Below are positions 21,840 through 33,700 of a DNA stretch of 64,000 bases, in pieces. The notes beneath the pieces were generated by a model. That model was not told the DNA's origin. It did no database searches and saw nothing but the letters and a program-made list of their open reading frames with translations. The stretch comes from Seison nebaliae (Eukaryota > Rotifera > Pararotatoria > Seisonacea > Seisonidae): the NCBI GenBank assembly GCA_023231475.1, contig JALJEE010001132.1, positions 1 to 64,000 on the forward strand, given 5' to 3'. Position numbers and translations under genes: made by a program. How positions within the stretch are numbered: position 1 is the first letter of the stretch; every line of letters starts with the position of its first letter.

Positions 21840-23621
21840 ATGAAATTGAAAATTATTAACATTGCTCTTTACGTTCAATTAACATCGGATATTTCACAGA
21901 AATATTTTCGTTCCGAACAAATTACAGTTCTATTAACGAAACAATTATCGAAAGAAATCCCCAAATCGATTCTATCGAAATGGAATTCGATCATTTTCGA
22001 CAATTCAATAACCGTTCGTGTTAACGATGCGGGATTCATTCATTCAGTTGATGACGGATTTGATAATGAGAAATATGACCAGATAATTGATGCTGAACAT
22101 GGTTCCATTATTCCTGGACTGGTTGATGGACATACTCATTCAATTTGGTCAGGAAATCGCTTAGATGAATTCTCATTGAAACTGGATGGAGTATCATATT
22201 TAGATATTTTACAAAACGGTGGTGGAATCATCAAAAGTGTCAAAGCAACTACGAAGAGTTCTGAAGACGAATTGGAAAAGTTGTTGATTGAACGACTCGA
22301 ACAATTCGCTGGAAATGGAACGACAACTGTTGAAGTGAAAACCGGATATGGACACACAACTGAATGTGAGAAGAAATGTTTGAGAGTTCTAACGAAATGT
22401 CGAGATCTTCCCCATTTACCCAATATCTCAATAACTTATCTTCCCGCTCATTCTTTACCGCCGTTCAATTTTTATCATTATCATTATTATCATCATCATC
22501 GTCATTTAAAATTTTTTTTTTATTAAAGGAAGCAAAACGAAAATGAAGTAACGAACTTTATAATTTCTGAACAATTTCCTGTAATCGATTTCGAAATAAA
22601 ATCGGGAAATATTCATATCGACAATTTTGACGTATTCTGTGAAAAAAGTTTGTAATATTCATTTAAATTTAATTATTTATAATTTCATTCATTAGAAATT
22701 TTCGAACGACAAAATACAGAGAAGTTATTAAAGAAAGCGAAAGAATTGTTCAATGATATTAATCTGAATGTTCATGTGGAAGAATTCGAGAATATTGGAG
22801 GAGCAGAAGTTCATTTTTTTATTTTTTTTATTATTCTTCCAATTCACCATTAGTTAGCGATTGATATGGAAGCTAAATCAATTAGTCATTTCGAGGAAAT
22901 ATCATCAACTGCTATTGACAGATTAGCCAAATCGGAGACAGTAGCTATTGGTTTGCCAACCACAATGAATCTCCTTCAATTGCCTTGTCCGCCAGTGAAG
23001 AGGATGTGGGAGAAAGGTTCCATCATTGGATTAGGAACGGATTTCAATCCCAATATGTATTGTCCTTCAATGGTTCATTCATTTTAAAATTATTATTATT
23101 ATTTTCACATTAAATTCACATTTCGTTGTGGTGCGTAGCCCAATGGTTTACCCAACAACGATGGGACACACGTCTCACGCAACGTAGAGATTTCCTACCA
23201 CTGACCGTAGAAGAATTTCACCGTTATTTCGACGGGAATTTCAATTTTAAAAAAAATAAAATAAAAAATTAAATTTAATTAATTATTATTAAATCATTTC
23301 AGCCAATTACTATGCATTTAGCCGCCATCAATTATCGATTGGGAGTCGAGATGATTTTATGTGCAGCAACTTTGAATTCAGCTTTCTCTCTTGGACTGGA
23401 AAAGGAGATCGGTTCACTCAATATCGGTAAACGGGCAAATTTGATCATTTTAAAATGTGCTAGGTTCCTTATAAATTAATTATTTCCTCATTATTTATTT
23501 ATATATTATTTCATTTTAACTGTTTATTTGAAGGTGGGAGAATATTATTTATCAATTAGGAAATGAAAGAAATCTAATACGTTTCGTTATTCGGAACGGA
23601 ATGGTCATTTACGGTAAATAA
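21840..23621 (+). CDS. AMDHD1: Imidazolonepropionase (histidine degradation)
   Basis: Six exons: 21840-22462, 22529-22647, 22696-22808, 22854-23072, 23303-23463, 23534-23621; phases agree and give 440 residues (human about 426). The enzyme hydrolyses 4-imidazolone-5-propanoate to N-formimino-glutamate, the third step of histidine breakdown. Visible amidohydrolase features are IIPGLVDGHTH (metal-binding HxH), GNGTTTVEVKTGYG, AHSLPP, NVHVEEFEN (His ligand and catalytic Glu), AKSISHFEE (His) and GLGTDFNPNMY (catalytic Asp). All key residues are present. The first in-frame ATG is 21840. Four of the five introns are 45-70 nt; the one at 23073-23302 is 230 nt and contains a tRNA-like sequence. The gene ends about 300 bp from the convergent malectin gene. 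Confidence 0.93.
23128..23201 (+). other. tRNA-like relic inside an AMDHD1 intron
   Basis: This 74-nt stretch starts GTGGT and ends ACCAC, which pair, and contains TAGCCCAATGG, a match to the Pol III A box (TRGCNNARYGG). No B box (GGTTCRANYCC) is present and no cloverleaf could be built, so it is not a working tRNA gene. It shares a core with the sequence at 25159-25190 (see there). A tRNA-derived SINE fragment or a decayed tRNA is the simplest reading. Confidence 0.3.
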
Positions 23622-23925
23622 CAATAACGAGAAGAACAATAACAAAAATAAGAAATAGAAATAAAATAAAAACTTTCTTTCATTTGTTTTTTGTTGTTGA
23701 TCGGATTGGAACTCTAATCATTTCACGAAATGAAAGTGGCAACTTGTGCGATTTGATATTTGTGATGATCAGAATTATAATATTAAAAGAAGAAAAGAAA
23801 ACAATATGAACAAATAAAATTGTTTCAGATGAGAGAAAGGCAGAATGATATCAATTTAAAATTTAAAATAATTTGGTTGAATTTTGATTGATGTTTCCCT
23901 TCAAACCCACACACACACACACACC
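23622..23925. other. Convergent 3' spacer
   Basis: Spacer between the 3' ends of AMDHD1 and malectin. It holds a (CA)n tract at 23908-23924 and A/T-rich sequence with AATAAA-like hexamers on the plus strand. No gene seen. Confidence 0.45.
23908..23924. repeat. (CA)n microsatellite
   Basis: Run of CA dinucleotides, about 17 bp, directly beside the malectin stop codon (minus strand), in its 3' UTR. Confidence 0.85.
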
Positions 23926-24949
23926 TCACATACGACAGAGGAAGAAGAGTGTTGGAATGAAAATGCCAATAGCCATTAAAATGGGAACGAAATATGTTGA
24001 AACGTCGATATCATCAGGATTAATGGCAGGTGGACCGCTGAATTTCTGTTTTTGAGATTTGACATTTGTTGTTTCTTTCTTCGAATTTTCTTCCACATAT
24101 TTCTTCTCGCTCGATGGTGATGATGATGAATATTTCGATTTGCTGTGATCCATAAAATCATCCATCGAATTTAATTCCTCCTCCTCCTCCTCCTCCTCCA
24201 TATCATCATCTTCTTCGATGATGGATGATTGATCTTCTTTCACTTCCATTTGATCGGCAAAATGATCGTGTAATTCTGGTTTTGGTAGTTTAGGCAAATC
24301 GTCAGTTTTTCCTTTCACAATGACAATTCCGTTAATTTTCGGATTATCATAATTAGTCTATCAATTTCAGATGAAGAAATGATTGAAAGAAGAAAGAGGA
24401 AACTTTCTCGAACGTTATGATTAAATTGCCATCGAACGACGACGTCTCGTCATCAACAATTAATTTCTTTCCTTTAATTTCAATTGGAATGTGAATATCA
24501 TAAGCATGTCCACGTCCAACTTCTCGATGGATATCCAAATCATTCACCACAATATGTTCATTGTTCAAACGAACATTAAACAATTTCATATGATCAGCAG
24601 CGAACCAAACTTCACTGAATTTCAACCACACAACATACACTTCATTAATCATCGGTAATCGAACACCATAAGAAAATGAGTCTGTGTTGTATCTTTCCGT
24701 TTCATAAATATAACGGTCACTAGAGAGACATCCTTGAATTAATAAATTCTTCCCATAATCTGATGCGATTCCTTCCGCCAACGAATCGGCTTCATAACGA
24801 ATATTATGTGCACCCAATACCTCTCCACCACCACAATTCACCGCATACAACACACGAACACTCAAATCGATCTCTTCACCTAAAATGAGAGAGATATGAA
24901 TCATGGTGAGAATGATCGTCCATCGAATTGGAATCAATGTCCGATACAT
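23926..24949 (-). CDS. MLEC: Malectin, ER glucosylated-glycan-binding lectin
   Basis: Two exons on the minus strand, 24949-24404 and 24357-23926, separated by a 46-nt intron at 24403-24358; 325 residues. A signal peptide (about 1-24) is followed by the malectin domain: LYAVNCGGGE, ASDYGKN, YETERYNTDSFSYG, VWLKFSEVWFA, and VVNDLDIHREVG. The domain resumes after the intron with TNYDNPKINGIVIVKG, which matches the end of animal malectins. Then comes a Glu-rich linker (encoded by CTC repeats on the plus strand) and a C-terminal transmembrane helix, VPILMAIGIFIPTLFFL. Malectin binds di-glucosylated N-glycans in the ER and, with ribophorin I, helps quality control. It shares a 650-bp divergent spacer with MANF, another ER protein. 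Confidence 0.93.
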
Positions 24950-25599
24950 TATTGAAAAGTGAAACGATCTAAATCGGAGAGATAATAAATTCAGAAATGA
25001 TCTTCGATTACTTCAAAAACATTCAATTATTTTTAATATTTCCTTCACTCACAAAATTGTCATATCATTTCAAAGGATTATCGGCTTAACTTCTAAAATT
25101 AGAACTAGTTTCCGTTGATGAATCGTCGATGAAAATCCTCCTCAATCGTCACCATTACGTGGCCGAATAGTTTAGGGACACGTAGTGCAATTCCATTCGC
25201 CCACATCCAATTTCTTTGGCGAATGTGTAAAGGAGTTTTATTGAGAAATGTTAGCGTAACAACTCCCAACACTTTCTATTCAAAAGCAACTTATTATCGA
25301 ATGTTTCCTCATTTTTAGATAACATTTTCTTTATAATTTCTTCCTTCAATTTTTCTCATCTCCTTATTTTTTCGATGAAAATAAAAAAATTTTATTAATT
25401 TTCATATTGAAAATTTATCGAAATTCATTTTATTTCGTATTGATTTTTCTTTTTTTCAATAGATTTTTATTCGTTTTCTCTTATAAATTCATTAGGCATT
25501 GGCAAGAAATAAGAAAGAAAAGTAAAATTAATTTATTTCTTTTTCTATTCAGTTCATTTTGACGACAATTTCACTGCTCATTATCCATCGTATAAAGAA
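24950..25599. promoter_or_regulatory. Divergent promoter region of malectin and MANF
   Basis: Spacer between two head-to-head genes for ER proteins. A shared set of ER-stress elements would make sense, but I did not recognise a clear ERSE or UPRE consensus. It contains the A-box-like sequence at 25159-25225. Confidence 0.4.
25159..25225 (+). other. tRNA A-box-like sequence with a hairpin
   Basis: GTGGCCGAATAGTTTAGG resembles the A-box region of class II tRNAs (TGGCCGAGTGGTTAAGG). Downstream, CATTCGCC (25194-25201) and GGCGAATG (25218-25225) form a perfect 8-bp stem. No B box was found. The first part aligns with the intron sequence near 23136-23151 (13 of 16 bases), and both then have GGGACAC. 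Possibly two fragments of one tRNA-derived repeat. Confidence 0.3.
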
Positions 25600-26219
25600 A
25601 TGTTTATTCAGATACACAACATTTCCCTCATTCTCATCCTCTTCACTCTTATGAGAATGATGCACATGAGTGAATTGGAGTGTGAAGGTTCATTTCCTTC
25701 ATTTACATTATTATGTTGATTTTCTTCTCAAATTTTTAGTTTGTTCGAAATTCTTGGAAAAATTTGCAAAGACTATAGAGTCAGGTACTTCCACTCCAGT
25801 GATTGAGAAAGAATTGAAAAAGACATGTGAAAAATCGAAAGGAAAAGATGAACGATTTGTTATTCATTCTCTTCTTATTCTCAATCTCTTCATTTCTCTT
25901 CTCATAGTGTTATTATATTGGCGGTTTGAAAACATCTGCCACATCGATTATTGGTGAGATATCGAAACCGTTAAGTTGGGGAATGCCGGCAGAGAAGATT
26001 TGTCGAGATAAATTGAAAAAGAAAGATCCGCAAATTTGCGAATTGAAATATGACAAAGCGATCGATTGGAAGAATGTTAATTTGAAGAAGATGAAAGTGA
26101 AGGATCTGAAGAAGATTCTGGCAAATTGGGGCGAAACATGCACTGGTTGTTTCGAGAAATCGGAATATATTCGACGAATTAACGAACTGAAACCGAAACA
26201 TGTTCCTGATGAACTGTAA
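25600..26219 (+). CDS. MANF: MANF/CDNF-family ER-stress neurotrophic factor
   Basis: Three exons, 25600-25687, 25740-25858 and 25908-26219 (introns 52 and 49 nt); 172 residues. A signal peptide is followed by the saposin-like domain: [23 protein letters not shown], and [19 protein letters not shown]. The C-terminal SAP-like domain has [16 protein letters not shown] and [17 protein letters not shown]. Cysteine spacing matches MANF, including the CxxC of the C-terminal domain. The last residues (HVPDEL) look like a KDEL-type retention signal variant, where many MANF proteins have RTDL or RSEL. MANF is a luminal chaperone cofactor of BiP, induced by ER stress. Confidence 0.94.
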
Positions 26220-26485
26220 ATGTCATTTATCGCAACATTCTTAAGAAGTACAGAAGAAATGTTTATTTGAAAAAACGATTTGATAAATTTATTTGTTATT
26301 CATTCATACACTCCCAATTCTAATGAGAAGAAATATCTTATCCTCTCCACAAATTGACTTTCTCATGGATTCTTTTTTTTTTAAGTTTTTTCTTTTGTTT
26401 TTCCGATTGTTATACAGATTTAGAAGGAGAACAAAAATAAATTTTCTGTTAAATTCACTTGCCATTTCATTTAAAAAATACTCAG

Positions 26486-27493
26486 TCAATTTCCATCGGA
26501 TCGAATAGTGCAACTGGAAAATACTCTCCTTTCAAACAGGATTCGATTGAGATAATTGAAAAGGAGATAGAATGGAATAAAATAAAGGAAATATTGAATT
26601 AGAATCCATTTGAGACGTTTCCAATAAGTTGTAGTCACGCTAAAAAAGAGAGAAAAAGAAATTAAACTTATTGAAATAATTCGACAACATAATAAATTAA
26701 CGATATTAATTGATTATTCATGATTAATTCTCCATTAATTTCTATCCGTTTTTTGCTCGTCGATATCCTCCGACGATTTTGAATAGTATTCAATTCTAAC
26801 AAATCTAATTGAAAGTGAGTTGAAAGTAAAGTTGTAAGTAAAAAATCTTTAACATTTCTCATTCCAAAGAAGTTTGAGCGATTCAGCCACATCTAACGGA
26901 TTTATAATTGGAATGGAATTCTGATCGATTGCAGATACAAGTGGAACTTTTGAATGGAATTTTAATTTTCCAATGAAATCACTTTGAATCTCTTTAAACT
27001 CCTTAATAAATGGAATGGTTAAATTGATGTTGATGTTGTTATGGTTGACAAGATATCGGAAATATAAAATGAGAATAAATTGATCGATATCATTCCCTAA
27101 ATTCATGAACAATTGGAGGTTATATTTATCGAAATTAGACGATGATTGACTCTGTTTATTCCACGAGAATTGATATTCGAAATTATTTTGAAGAACATTC
27201 GATTTCAAAATTAATTCGTGATCGTTCGTGTTGATATGTTGATAAATGACGGAAAATTTGTCTAAATATTCGATATCTGCTTTGACATCAAGTTGGTCTT
27301 GATGTCGATACGAGTCTTCAATGAACATTTAAGAAGAGAATTAAATAGCTGAGAACTAACCGTAATCGAAAGAAAGGAAGACGAGAGGGAGGAAAATTAT
27401 GAGGATTAATGATACCAAATAGTAGACGAAGGCACAGGAACAATAAGGGACATAATATCGACGATAGAGATTACATCGAAAGATGTTGAACAT
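26486..27493 (-). CDS. TMEM231: Transmembrane protein 231, ciliary transition zone
   Basis: Four minus-strand exons: 27493-27361, 27315-26854, 26804-26702 and 26639-26486. Introns are 45, 49 and 62 nt, phases agree, and the product is 283 residues (human 316). Exon 1 gives NLYRRYYVPYCSC and then transmembrane helix 1. Exon 2 has the lumenal domain with YNLQLFMNLGNDIDQFILIL and a basic segment matching the family. Exon 3 has RIEINGELIMNNQLIS. Exon 4 gives TYWKRLKWILIQYF and transmembrane helix 2, aligning with GFWEMVKFAWVQYV of vertebrate TMEM231. The last donor (GT at 26701-26700) was chosen because it alone keeps the frame into this helix. TMEM231 is part of the MKS/B9 complex that gates cilia, so the organism likely keeps ciliated sensory neurons or sperm. 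Tail-to-tail with MANF. Confidence 0.8.
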
Positions 27494-28263
27494 TATCAGC
27501 GGAGATCTTTGTTTATATCGTTGCTATGGAAACGATGAAGATGAGCCTTAATTTCAAAATTAATTTCATCTTCAAATTTTATACTCAATTTTTAATTCTA
27601 TCAACTTATTTTTTGGATCATTTAAAAAATTAAACAAGTGGCACATAATACCAGATTTGCATATCGATTAAAAACTTTGACTTGATGACGAATTTTTTAT
27701 GACAAGGTGCGAACAAATTTTTGTAGTGTATCAAATGGTATGAATGAAGGAAATGGAAGTATAAGAAGATTTTATGTCAATTATTGAATTTTATAAATTT
27801 TTACTTTCAAAATTTTGAGCTTATTGGAATTGTATGATGACTTATAAATAATCCACATATATATTAAGCTAATGCTTCATAAAAGAAATGGAGATGAGAT
27901 GATGATGGATGAAATTGGAATGAATTTTATCGATTGATGAATGAATTCCATCTCTAGAATTTTCTACAGTTGTCTATACATCTCTTCGAGTTGATAGATG
28001 GATATTTGAGAGAAATAGTTTCATCATTTGTCTATGTGTCACATACAGGAGTCGTGTACATATTGAAAGATATATGATGGCAATTCATGTGACGAAATGG
28101 ATTTGATGATTCATTTTTATATTTCCCTCCTCTCCAATTCTCTTCTAACTTCCTAAATAATTATTCAAAATCCAAAGATATTCTATTTGCTTATTTTCAT
28201 TCGAATTAGAGTCTATCGTTTTTTTTTGTTCCTAAAGGAAAAGTGAAATTGAATTAGTCGAAA
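27494..28263. promoter_or_regulatory. Divergent promoter region of TMEM231 and Rab GDI
   Basis: 770-bp AT-rich spacer between head-to-head genes. It includes TGTGTCACATACAGGAG (about 28035-28051), which resembles the sequence at 13440-13457. No other element was recognised. X-box (RFX) sites, expected upstream of cilia genes, were looked for but not convincingly seen. Confidence 0.4.
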
Positions 28264-29760
28264 ATGGATGACAAATATGATTGTATTATTTTGGGTACTG
28301 GATTAACGGAATGTGTCCTCGCTGGTCTATTGGGTGTTGCTGGTAAGAAGATCCTTCATATGGATCGAAATAAATATTATGGTGCAGAATCGGCTTCCAT
28401 TACTCCCTTATCAGAAATGTTCAAACGTTTCGGGAAAACAGCTGCTGATGAATGTGTATATGGTCGTGGACGTGATTGGAGTGTCGATCTAATTCCAAAA
28501 TTCTTGATGGCCAATGGTTTACTCGTCAAATTATTAATCCATACAGGTGTCACTCGATATTTGGAATTCAAAAGTGTGGAAGGAAGTTATGTATATTCTG
28601 ATGGGAAAGTACACAAAGTTCCAGCAGATGAACGAGAAGCATTATCCACTTCCCTTTTGGGATTGTTCGAGAAACGACGTTTCCGCAATTTCCTCCAATG
28701 GGTTCAAAATTATGATGATGCTGATCCGAAAACATTCAAAGATTTGAATCCAAAAACTGAGACAATGGAAGCTGTCTACAAGAAATATGATTTGGATAGT
28801 CGAGTATCCAGTTTCACTGGCCACGCACTCGCTTTATATACAGACGATAAGTTAGAGAAAATAATATAAATTAATTAAATAATAAAATAAATTTTTGAAG
28901 ATATTTGAAACAAAGAGCATTTGATACAATCAAACGAATTCGTCTTTATTCCGATTCATTAGCTCGTTATGGAAAATCACCATATTTATATCCGATGTAT
29001 GGTTTGGGAGAATTGCCCCAAGGTTTCGCTCGTCTTGGCGCCATCTATGGTGGGACGTATATGTTGGACAAGAAGATCGACGAGATTGTAATGGAAAATG
29101 GGAAAGTAGTGGGAGTACGATCCGGTAATGAAACGGCACGAGCTGACATGGTCATTTGTGATCCATCTTATGCTCCTCCCAACATGGTCAAGAAAACAGG
29201 TCGAGTTGTTCGTGCTATTTGCATCATGGATCATGCCGTTCCAAACACTAAAGACTCATTGTCATGTCAAATTATCATTCCTCAGACTCAAGTTCAACAT
29301 TTGAACATTTCAAAATTTTTTTTCAAATTTTCATATTTGACGATGAATTTTTTAGGTGAAACGTCAACATGACATTTATGTTTGTGTTGTCTCATCAACA
29401 CATGGTGTGTCGTGTGCTGGATGGTTTCTCGCCATCTGCTCCACAACTGTCGAGACGAACAATCCGGAAACGGAATTACAATCTGCTTTTGATTTACTCG
29501 GACCAATTCGTGAAAAGTTTCGAAAATTTCTACATTTTCTTTTAAAATTTAAAATTTTGCCATTTAGATTCATTTTCACGAACGACCTATACGAACCAAC
29601 ACAATCAGGAAAAGAGAACAATATCTACATTTCCAAAACGTATGATGCTACGACTCATTTCGAAACAACATGTGCTGACATTCTCGACGTCTACAAACGA
29701 TGTATGGGAACTGATTTCGATTTCAGTAAAGTCAATCGTGGATTGGAAGACGAAGATTAG
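28264..29760 (+). CDS. GDI: Rab GDP-dissociation inhibitor
   Basis: Four exons, 28264-28850, 28901-29291, 29356-29516 and 29568-29760, with introns of 50, 64 and 51 nt; 443 residues (usual 445-450). The N-terminal FAD-fold motif is [15 protein letters not shown], followed by [12 protein letters not shown] (sequence-conserved region 1). Also present are [26 protein letters not shown] (region 3B) and [10 protein letters not shown], and [15 protein letters not shown] near the C-terminus. GDI extracts prenylated GDP-bound Rab proteins from membranes and recycles them, so it serves all vesicle traffic. It differs from Rab escort protein by its shorter length and lack of the REP insert. A complete, ordinary copy. 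Confidence 0.96.
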
Positions 29761-29863
29761 AGAGAAATGATAGAAAGGATTTTAATGAATTTTTAATTAA
29801 ACTAATACTGAATGAAGTGAGGGGGCAATGTGTGCGTGTGGAAGTTGAGGGATTAATTGATTG

Positions 29864-29886
29864 ATTAATTAATTAATTAATTAATT
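29864..29886. repeat. (TTAA)n simple repeat
   Basis: Tandem ATTA/TTAA tetranucleotides just downstream of GDI. Confidence 0.85.
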
Positions 29887-30521
29887 ATTTCCATTGAAAA
29901 TTGTTTCCGAAAAATGATTGAAATTTGAATAATTCCAAATTACATATTCTAAAAAATTATCGATGTTCATGCGTTGAGTCATATTAAAAATATTTAATTT
30001 CTTATGCTTCCCTCTTTTTATTCGCTTTTCTAAATTAGTCATTTTTTATTCAATAATATATTCCATTCAAACGGAATGAAATTAAAATAGAATCAATTAA
30101 ATTCCATTAAATTGTTGACATTCATTTTTCTCACATTCACACGTCTTTTCAATTTAATTAATGGACATAATATTAATTTGAAAATTTATGGAAATATTGT
30201 CTTGTAAATTTATTTATAAGAAGGAAATAGGTTGATCAGATCCAGAAATGAACGACGTTATTTTTTAAAATAGAAACATTAGAAAATGAAACTTTCTATC
30301 GGATTGGAAGAAAGAATAAATAAATATGGACGACGTAGAAATGAGAAGTTTGATTCTCGAAAAACTTCTGTCCCACACAATGACGAATTTACCTATAGTA
30401 ATCAGAATTAGTTCCTTTTGGTATGTCAATATCATCTTGATGGATACGAAGTATAATTTGGGATAATTAAATTTGTTGAAAAAATATGATAATATTTATG
30501 AGGAGAGAGAGATATTACAGA

Positions 30522-30543
30522 AAGAGAGAGAGAGAGAGAGAGA
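30522..30543. repeat. (GA)n microsatellite
   Basis: About ten AG repeats in the spacer 3' of the PIM kinase gene. Confidence 0.9.
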
Positions 30544-30650
30544 TGACAAGAATATTATTATACAAAAAAAAAGAAAGATGAATTTCAGATTTTATAAATC
30601 GATTGAAATGGTTTTTCATCGGTCGTTCAAATTGGATGGGGGAAGATGAG

Positions 30651-30680
30651 AGGAGAGGAGGAGGAGGAGGAGGAGGAGGG
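30651..30680. repeat. (GAG)n simple repeat
   Basis: Impure GAG/GGA trinucleotide tract 40 bp from the PIM kinase stop codon, in its 3' UTR on the minus strand. Confidence 0.85.
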
Positions 30681-30717
30681 TAGATAGTGAAAGGGAGAAT
30701 GTAAATAATTAAAATAT

Positions 30718-33700
30718 TCATTGCATCACCGGAATATGAAGACGAACAGTTGATTTTATTTTAAGAATTTTCTCCATCACGTTCAGTTGTTCGGTAGAGG
30801 ACGATTCAGTTATGCGACTTTGAATCTTGATGAGATTGACGAGAATTCTAGCATGTTGCAGTAGCTCTTTAAGGAAGCGTTCCTTCTTCGCCTTCTTCTC
30901 ATTCAACACTTTCCGCACTTGAGTCTCCAAACTGAATTTTTTCGTATAGGCCATAATCATATAATGTAATTGTCGTCTCGTATTCAACGTCATTCGATTA
31001 TCACTCACTCTCTTGAGAGTTCGATGGATATCAGGTAGACTACCCGACCGAGAGAAACGTGTTGATGTTTTCTTGATACATCCAATTCTTAATTGTTTCA
31101 ATCTCAGCTCGCAATATCGTTGTTGTGTTTTCGTTAATTGAATATCTTTCGCCAACGGGAACGAAGTAGATATGTGGTGATCGTCTTGTGGTGAAAGATG
31201 TTTAAATGAATCTCCTTCATCATTCTTTCCAGTATTCATCGTCGACCACAAATCAATCAATTGGGATGGAACAGAATTCGTCGAAATTAAATCAGAACAA
31301 TGAACAATCGATGAAGTGATTGATGATGATGATGGTTGTGATGATGAGGAAGATGAGGATGATGATGTCGTCGTAGAACAATTGGGTGTAGACGCTGTTG
31401 TTTGATAGAGTTGAATTGGGAGACAATTGGACGAATTAATTGGAGAAACAACAAACGGTGGAGTTGATGATGATTTCAATTGAATTGATGACATCGTTGT
31501 CGATATTGTTGTTGTTACTGTTGATGATTTTGATGTTATTGTTGTACGTTCTGATATTGGTATTGTTGTTGTTGTTGTTGTTGTTGGATGATGATATTGG
31601 AATTTTGATTCTGTTAAATGATTTTGATGACGAAAAATTGATGAATTATTTGACATGAGATTACTTGTGGAAATGCCACTTTCATTCTGATATTGTTCTT
31701 TCGTTTGTTCATTCTTCATAATCTTCAATGGCGATGATAAAAGATATGAGGAAGAGATTAATGATTGATGGACATCGTTGTTCAATCTCTCACATTTGCC
31801 CAATGATGACGAGAATGATGAAGTATTTCGGATACGTCCCTTCATCTTCTCATCCTCTTCAACTTCTCTCTTAGTCAAATGAATCTCATTCAATTTGGAT
31901 GGAGAAGAATTGGAACGACAAAATAACGGAGGAAATGTAGCACATTGTCGCGATAGAGATCGTACTCGATAAAACGACGAATTATGAGAATTTCTCAACA
32001 AAGCTGATGGAACGATTCGACTCCTTTTCAGCCCATTCGTCGAATGATGACTTGAAGAAGGAGGAGAAAGAGGAGAAGACAATTTTGGACTCGTAACATT
32101 TGTCGCCATCGTCGTTGTCCTCATCGTCGTCATTGTAGAAGAATTCTTTGAATTTTTTATTTGACGATGAGAATTCCTTTTGGAGCTCGTGGAAATAAAG
32201 GAGGAGAATAACGACTTCCACCACTGCAACTTCCCACCTTTTCTCGACGAATGACTCGCAACAAATGGCGATGTCGAACTAACAGATGATGAAGAAGATA
32301 AAGAAATTCCATTCAGGTTATTCGATATATCTTTTCCCAAATTTGATTCATTTCTTATTTGTTGTCTCGACGATTCATTATCATTATTCTTCTTTTTCAA
32401 ATCTTCTTCTTTTCTTATCGAACTCACATTATTTCTCCTTTTCCCATTTTTCAAATTAACTGAATTGGAAGAAGATGATGAGGATGAGATTGAAGAGGTT
32501 GAAGAAGTCGAATGTAACGAACTTACCAATAATGAACTCTTCCCATCAACCATCAACTTTTCCTGAGAATTCTTCGTTTCATTATTTTCCGATATTTTCT
32601 TCCTTTTTTTCTTCATCATCTCCAATTTTTGTTGTTCGCCCGTTTGAATACGAAGAAATGTGGAATAGTTTTGGAAAGTCATATATGATTTATTGAACGT
32701 TTGTTTGAGTGAGAGCCATTCGCGAAAAGTTATCGAATTCGAATTTAAATTATTCGAATTAACATTGTTAGATGGGAAGATGAATGATAAATAATTTTTG
32801 GATAAAAGTGAATGATCGAACGATGGACATTCTTTCATCATTCTTAAAGTTTTCTGTCGATTTAATTGTTGTTTCTGTTGACGATGATGATGACGATGAT
32901 GATGTTTTTCAGTCCACTCTACCAACATATGATGCATATCTCTTTTCTCATTCAATTGACTCATATCCGTATTATTATTGAGAAGTGAGAGATTGATTGA
33001 TTTTAACATTTCATTCATTTCATCTCGAAATGAATTGATCACCCATGGATGTTTGATTAATTCTTTTAAAGTGATTCTTTCATCCGGATCGACAGTGAGA
33101 CATGCCAAAATTATATCTCGACATTCATTACTCAACGGTTTTCGACGGAAATCGATAATACAATTACAGATCTCTTGATCATATTCGAATGGTATGTCAC
33201 CCATCATCATATCGTACAAGAGAATACCTAACGACCAAATTGTGGCCGCTTCCCCACTATAATGTCGATGTCGGATCCATTCGGGTGGCGAATAAACTCT
33301 TGTACCATCGAACGTTTTAAAATCTTTGGATTGAGTGAAAGCGCCAGAGCCGAAATCGATCAAATAAACTTTCTCCTCCTCCATATCCACAATAATATTC
33401 TCATCTTTCAAATCACGATGCCAAACATTGTATTTGGTGAGACCGCAAATCGTAATGAGAATTTGAGCAAAGAATTTCTTCGCTTGTCTCTCGCCCAGAC
33501 AACCTTTCTGTTCAATATAATCAAACAAATCAACACAATGTTCTGGTCGTTCTAGAACGATGATAAAGTCACCATTCGTCGTCTGATAAAATTCGATGAG
33601 ATGAACAATTCCAATTACCGAATCCACATTCGCCAATAACACAATTTCCATTGGGAGACATCTCTTCCCATCGATACAATACCAATCGTTGATCTTCTCA

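Larger units (their letters stand above)
29761..30717. other. Convergent 3' spacer with microsatellites
   Basis: Between the 3' ends of GDI (+) and the PIM kinase (-). It contains the (TTAA)n run at 29864-29886, a GA tract at 30522-30543 and a GAG tract at 30651-30680. The GA-rich tracts lie in the likely 3' UTR of the kinase, where they read as CU-rich RNA. No gene seen. Confidence 0.5.
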
